A stretch of DNA of 14,282 bases from CAZVJA01 sp964626885 (GTDB taxonomy: Bacteria > Planctomycetota > Planctomycetia > Planctomycetales > Planctomycetaceae): NCBI GenBank assembly GCA_964626885.1, contig CAZVJA010000133.1, forward strand, positions 1 through 14,282. The letters run 5' to 3'. The position numbers were made by a program, and so were the translations under genes. How positions within the stretch are numbered: the stretch's first letter is position 1; each line of letters opens with the position of its first letter. The notes beneath the pieces are model-generated. The model was not told where the DNA came from and searched no databases. It saw only the letters and a program-made list of their open reading frames with translations. Below, in pieces: positions 12,738 to 14,282 of this stretch.

Positions 12738-13784
12738 ACCGTACACCATCCTTCACGGCGGCCATCGACAGCGAGTCGTTCCAGCTGGCTTCGACCGGCG
12801 ATGTTCGTCTGCTTTGGCCTCTGGGCGACGGTTTGCATTCTGCAAAATCCGGTCTCGGCACAGCAGCCGAATGCGAAGAAGACGGTGCAGGTCGTCGACA
12901 AATTCCTCGTCACGGACGATGGTTGGCAAATCCCGATTACCTACCGCAATTCGCTCCTCGGGCAAAATGCGCCTGTGGCGGTGCTGATTCCTCGCCTGGG
13001 CACCGACAGAATTGTCTGGGAAGGGAAAGGAGGACTGGCCGAGAAAATGAGTTCCGAAGGGTTCGCGGTCATCAGCGTCGATTTGAGAAAGCAGGGGCAA
13101 AGCAAGGCGCCCGATGACGGGACCGCGGGTTCAACCCGCAGTGGGGAAGCCTCGCTTCAACAGGAAGACTACGAAGGAATGGTCTACAAAGACTTGGAGG
13201 CGGTCAAGGATTTCCTCTATCGCGAACACCAGGCGAAAAATCTGAACATGAACAAAACCGCCATCGTCGCCGCGGAAAGTAGCGCGCCGATCGCCATCCT
13301 GTATACCGTCCACGATTGGTCGAAACGCCCCTTCCCTGACGGTCCGACGCCCGAAGCCTCCACGCCGCGCGGCCAGGACATTCGATCGTTGGTGTTGCTC
13401 TCCCCGGAAGCGAACTTGCGCGGAGTCACAACCAACGACGCAATTCTCATGCTTCGTGAGCCAGACTGGGGGATCTCCTCGTTGTCCTGCTACGGCACCG
13501 ATGACAAACTCGGCGAACGCGACGCCGAACGGATCTACACGGGGTTGACAGGCAAAAACGCCAGCCAGAGGAAAAGGCTCAAGGAGCGAAAGAAAAAGGA
13601 TGGAAAGAATGAAGCTCAGGACGAGCATCACTTTCTGGCACCCTACCCATTCAAGCTGCGTGGCGTCGATCTATTGAAAAAGGAAGTCAAGTGCGAAGCA
13701 GATCTCATGCTCTTCCTCAAGACATACGTCAAGGATCTTCCCGGAGAATGGCGCGACCGCAAGAATCGCCTGGCCAATAACTGA
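12735..13784 (+). CDS. Secreted alpha/beta-hydrolase-fold protein of unknown substrate
   Basis: A 349-residue protein with an export signal: a basic N-region (residues 8-20), hydrophobic core FVCFGLWATVCIL, and a probable signal peptidase I site VSA-QQ after residue 42. The mature part reads as an alpha/beta hydrolase: APVAVLIPRLGTDR (first strand and oxyanion loop area), GFAVISVDLRKQGQSK (strand with a DLRGxGxS-like turn), KTAIVAAESSAPIAILY (nucleophile elbow), SLVLLSPEANLRG, and SLSCYGTDDK. Candidate triad residues in the right order are Ser182, Asp256 or Asp257, and His298 or His299 (DEHHF). The elbow is A-E-S-S-A instead of G-x-S-x-G. A very basic segment (KRLKERKKKDGKN) precedes the His. 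It stands alone, divergent from the SAM hydrolase operon. I cannot name a substrate; it may be an esterase-like enzyme or a catalytically dead relative. Confidence 0.8.
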   Translation: MTVHHPSRRPSTASRSSWLRPAMFVCFGLWATVCILQNPVSAQQPNAKKTVQVVDKFLVTDDGWQIPITYRNSLLGQNAPVAVLIPRLGTDRIVWEGKGGLAEKMSSEGFAVISVDLRKQGQSKAPDDGTAGSTRSGEASLQQEDYEGMVYKDLEAVKDFLYREHQAKNLNMNKTAIVAAESSAPIAILYTVHDWSKRPFPDGPTPEASTPRGQDIRSLVLLSPEANLRGVTTNDAILMLREPDWGISSLSCYGTDDKLGERDAERIYTGLTGKNASQRKRLKERKKKDGKNEAQDEHHFLAPYPFKLRGVDLLKKEVKCEADLMLFLKTYVKDLPGEWRDRKNRLANN

Positions 13785-13816
13785 TTTGACTCATGCTCCC
13801 TCGGCTCGATCACACA

Positions 13817-13898
13817 CGCGGAACTCTTCCGCCGGATGCTTCACGAAACTTGTGGACGCAGCTGGAATACACGCAACTCTTTTGTGCCGAGTTCCGCG
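13817..13898. repeat. 10-bp perfect inverted repeat
   Basis: CGCGGAACTC (13817-13826) and GAGTTCCGCG (13889-13898) are exact reverse complements separated by 62 bases, just after the alpha/beta-hydrolase gene. It could be a long-looped hairpin or a remnant of a mobile element, but a 10-bp match over this distance can also be chance. Confidence 0.4.
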
Positions 13899-14057
13899 CA
13901 GACCCGATCGCCGCGTAAGTTGCACGTTGACGGATCTCGCAAAGCGCGGTGGAATGGGAACGGAGCGGCGTGGCTGCATCGCGCCGCGGGACAAGCATGT
14001 CGACTGACTCTCGCCACGCCCTTCGCAAAGCCTCAGGGACGTGCCACGCGCGCGGCG

Positions 14058-14083
14058 CACTGGCGGAGCCAGTGGCACACGAG
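14058..14083 (+). repeat. REP-like palindromic repeat, copy 1
   Basis: CACTGGC, loop GGA, GCCAGTG, then the tail GCACACGAG. The 7-bp arms are perfect. A reversed half-site GTGCCAC at 14041-14047 can also pair with GTGGCAC at 14072-14078. Confidence 0.85.
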
Positions 14084-14104
14084 CGGTTTCGATTGAATGC
14101 TCAA

Positions 14105-14136
14105 CACTGGCGGACAAGCCGCCAGTGGCACCCAAG
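14105..14136 (+). repeat. REP-like palindromic repeat, copy 2 (long-stem form)
   Basis: CACTGGCGG and CCGCCAGTG form perfect 9-bp arms around ACAAG, followed by the tail GCACCCAAG. Same orientation as the other copies; it has the longest stem. Confidence 0.87.
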
Positions 14137-14140
14137 ATTT

Positions 14141-14163
14141 TGGCATAGCCAGTGGCACGCAAG
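14141..14163 (+). repeat. REP-like palindromic repeat, copy 3 (left end lost)
   Basis: TGGC-ATA-GCCA core with the tail GTGGCACGCAAG. The leading CAC is replaced by TTT, so only the inner 4 bp pair. It begins 4 bases after copy 2. Confidence 0.75.
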
Positions 14164-14173
14164 CAAATATCTA

Positions 14174-14215
14174 ATGTCGAATTCCGGCTGCGGTGAGCAT
14201 TTGGGAATTCGCCAT
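14174..14215. repeat. Dyad with EcoRI-like cores between repeat copies 3 and 4
   Basis: CGAATTCC (14178-14185) and GGAATTCG (14204-14211) are exact reverse complements around an 18-base loop; with one mismatch the arms extend to ATG...CAT (14174 and 14215). It is unrelated in sequence to the flanking CACTGGC repeats but adds another hairpin to the cluster. Confidence 0.55.
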
Positions 14216-14227
14216 TGACTCCCAACA

Positions 14228-14253
14228 CACTGGCATAGCCAGTGGCACACGAG
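14228..14253 (+). repeat. REP-like palindromic repeat, copy 4
   Basis: CACTGGC, loop ATA, GCCAGTG, then GCACACGAG. It matches copy 1 except for the loop, and shares the ATA loop with copy 3. Confidence 0.85.
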
Positions 14254-14282
14254 TGAGCGTCGATTCTCGTCCGAGGAAATGC

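Larger units (their letters stand above)
13785..14282. other. Noncoding, hairpin-rich intergenic DNA (498 bases to the window edge)
   Basis: Frames here are overlapping, low-quality and run through the repeats, so I call no gene. The left part (13785-14057) holds a 10-bp inverted repeat; the right part holds four direct copies of a palindromic element and a further dyad. No clear terminator for the preceding gene is seen. Confidence 0.6.

Noticed and set aside
13791..14228. 145-codon minus-strand frame in the right intergenic region
   Set aside because: It overlaps three of the palindromic repeats and several other equally poor frames, with Arg/Ser/Pro-rich low-quality translation.
14058..14253. 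CRISPR array
   Set aside because: The repeats are strongly palindromic, vary in length and loop, and have spacers of 4, 21 and 64 bases; no cas gene is present.

Overview
The window looks like a chromosomal segment of a Planctomycetota (planctomycete) bacterium. The evidence is moderately high GC, loosely packed genes with few Shine-Dalgarno sequences, a very long secretin with a planctomycete-style repeat-rich N-terminus, a PMT/TMTC-like membrane protein with TPRs, and short palindromic CACTGGC...GCCAGTGGCAC repeats at the right edge. This assignment is inference; there is no rRNA or marker gene to fix it. I see no tRNA, rRNA, CRISPR array, transposase or phage gene.

Layout. 1-1997 (+): the C-terminal part of Mfd, the transcription-repair coupling factor, running in from the left edge. 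2035-3249 (+): an exported, SurA/PrsA-type parvulin peptidyl-prolyl isomerase, probably a lipoprotein, 37 bases after mfd. 3515-8668 (+): a giant (about 1,717 residue) secretin. It has an N-terminal membrane anchor or signal, five copies of an unnamed ~55-residue helical repeat, a TPR-like middle and a C-terminal secretin channel interrupted by Ser-Gly-Thr and Gly-Gln-Thr tracts. A strong rho-independent terminator follows at 8724-8768. 8786-10750 (+): a multi-spanning TMTC-like protein (GT-C style) with C-terminal TPRs. 10797-12352 (-): a two-gene convergent operon of an S-adenosylmethionine hydrolase (DUF62 family) and bioD, overlapping by an ATGA. 12353-12734: a divergent intergenic region. 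12735-13784 (+): a secreted alpha/beta-hydrolase-like protein. 13785-14282: noncoding, hairpin-rich DNA with four direct copies of a palindromic repeat.

How the parts may work together. The parvulin and the secretin are both cell-envelope proteins in the same direction, so the isomerase could assist outer-membrane protein folding, possibly including the secretin; this is inference from position. The SAM hydrolase-bioD pair is translationally coupled and links SAM turnover with biotin synthesis, a pathway that consumes SAM at the BioA and BioB steps. The most unusual item is the secretin with its repeat array. The most unusual noncoding item is the palindromic repeat cluster at the right edge.
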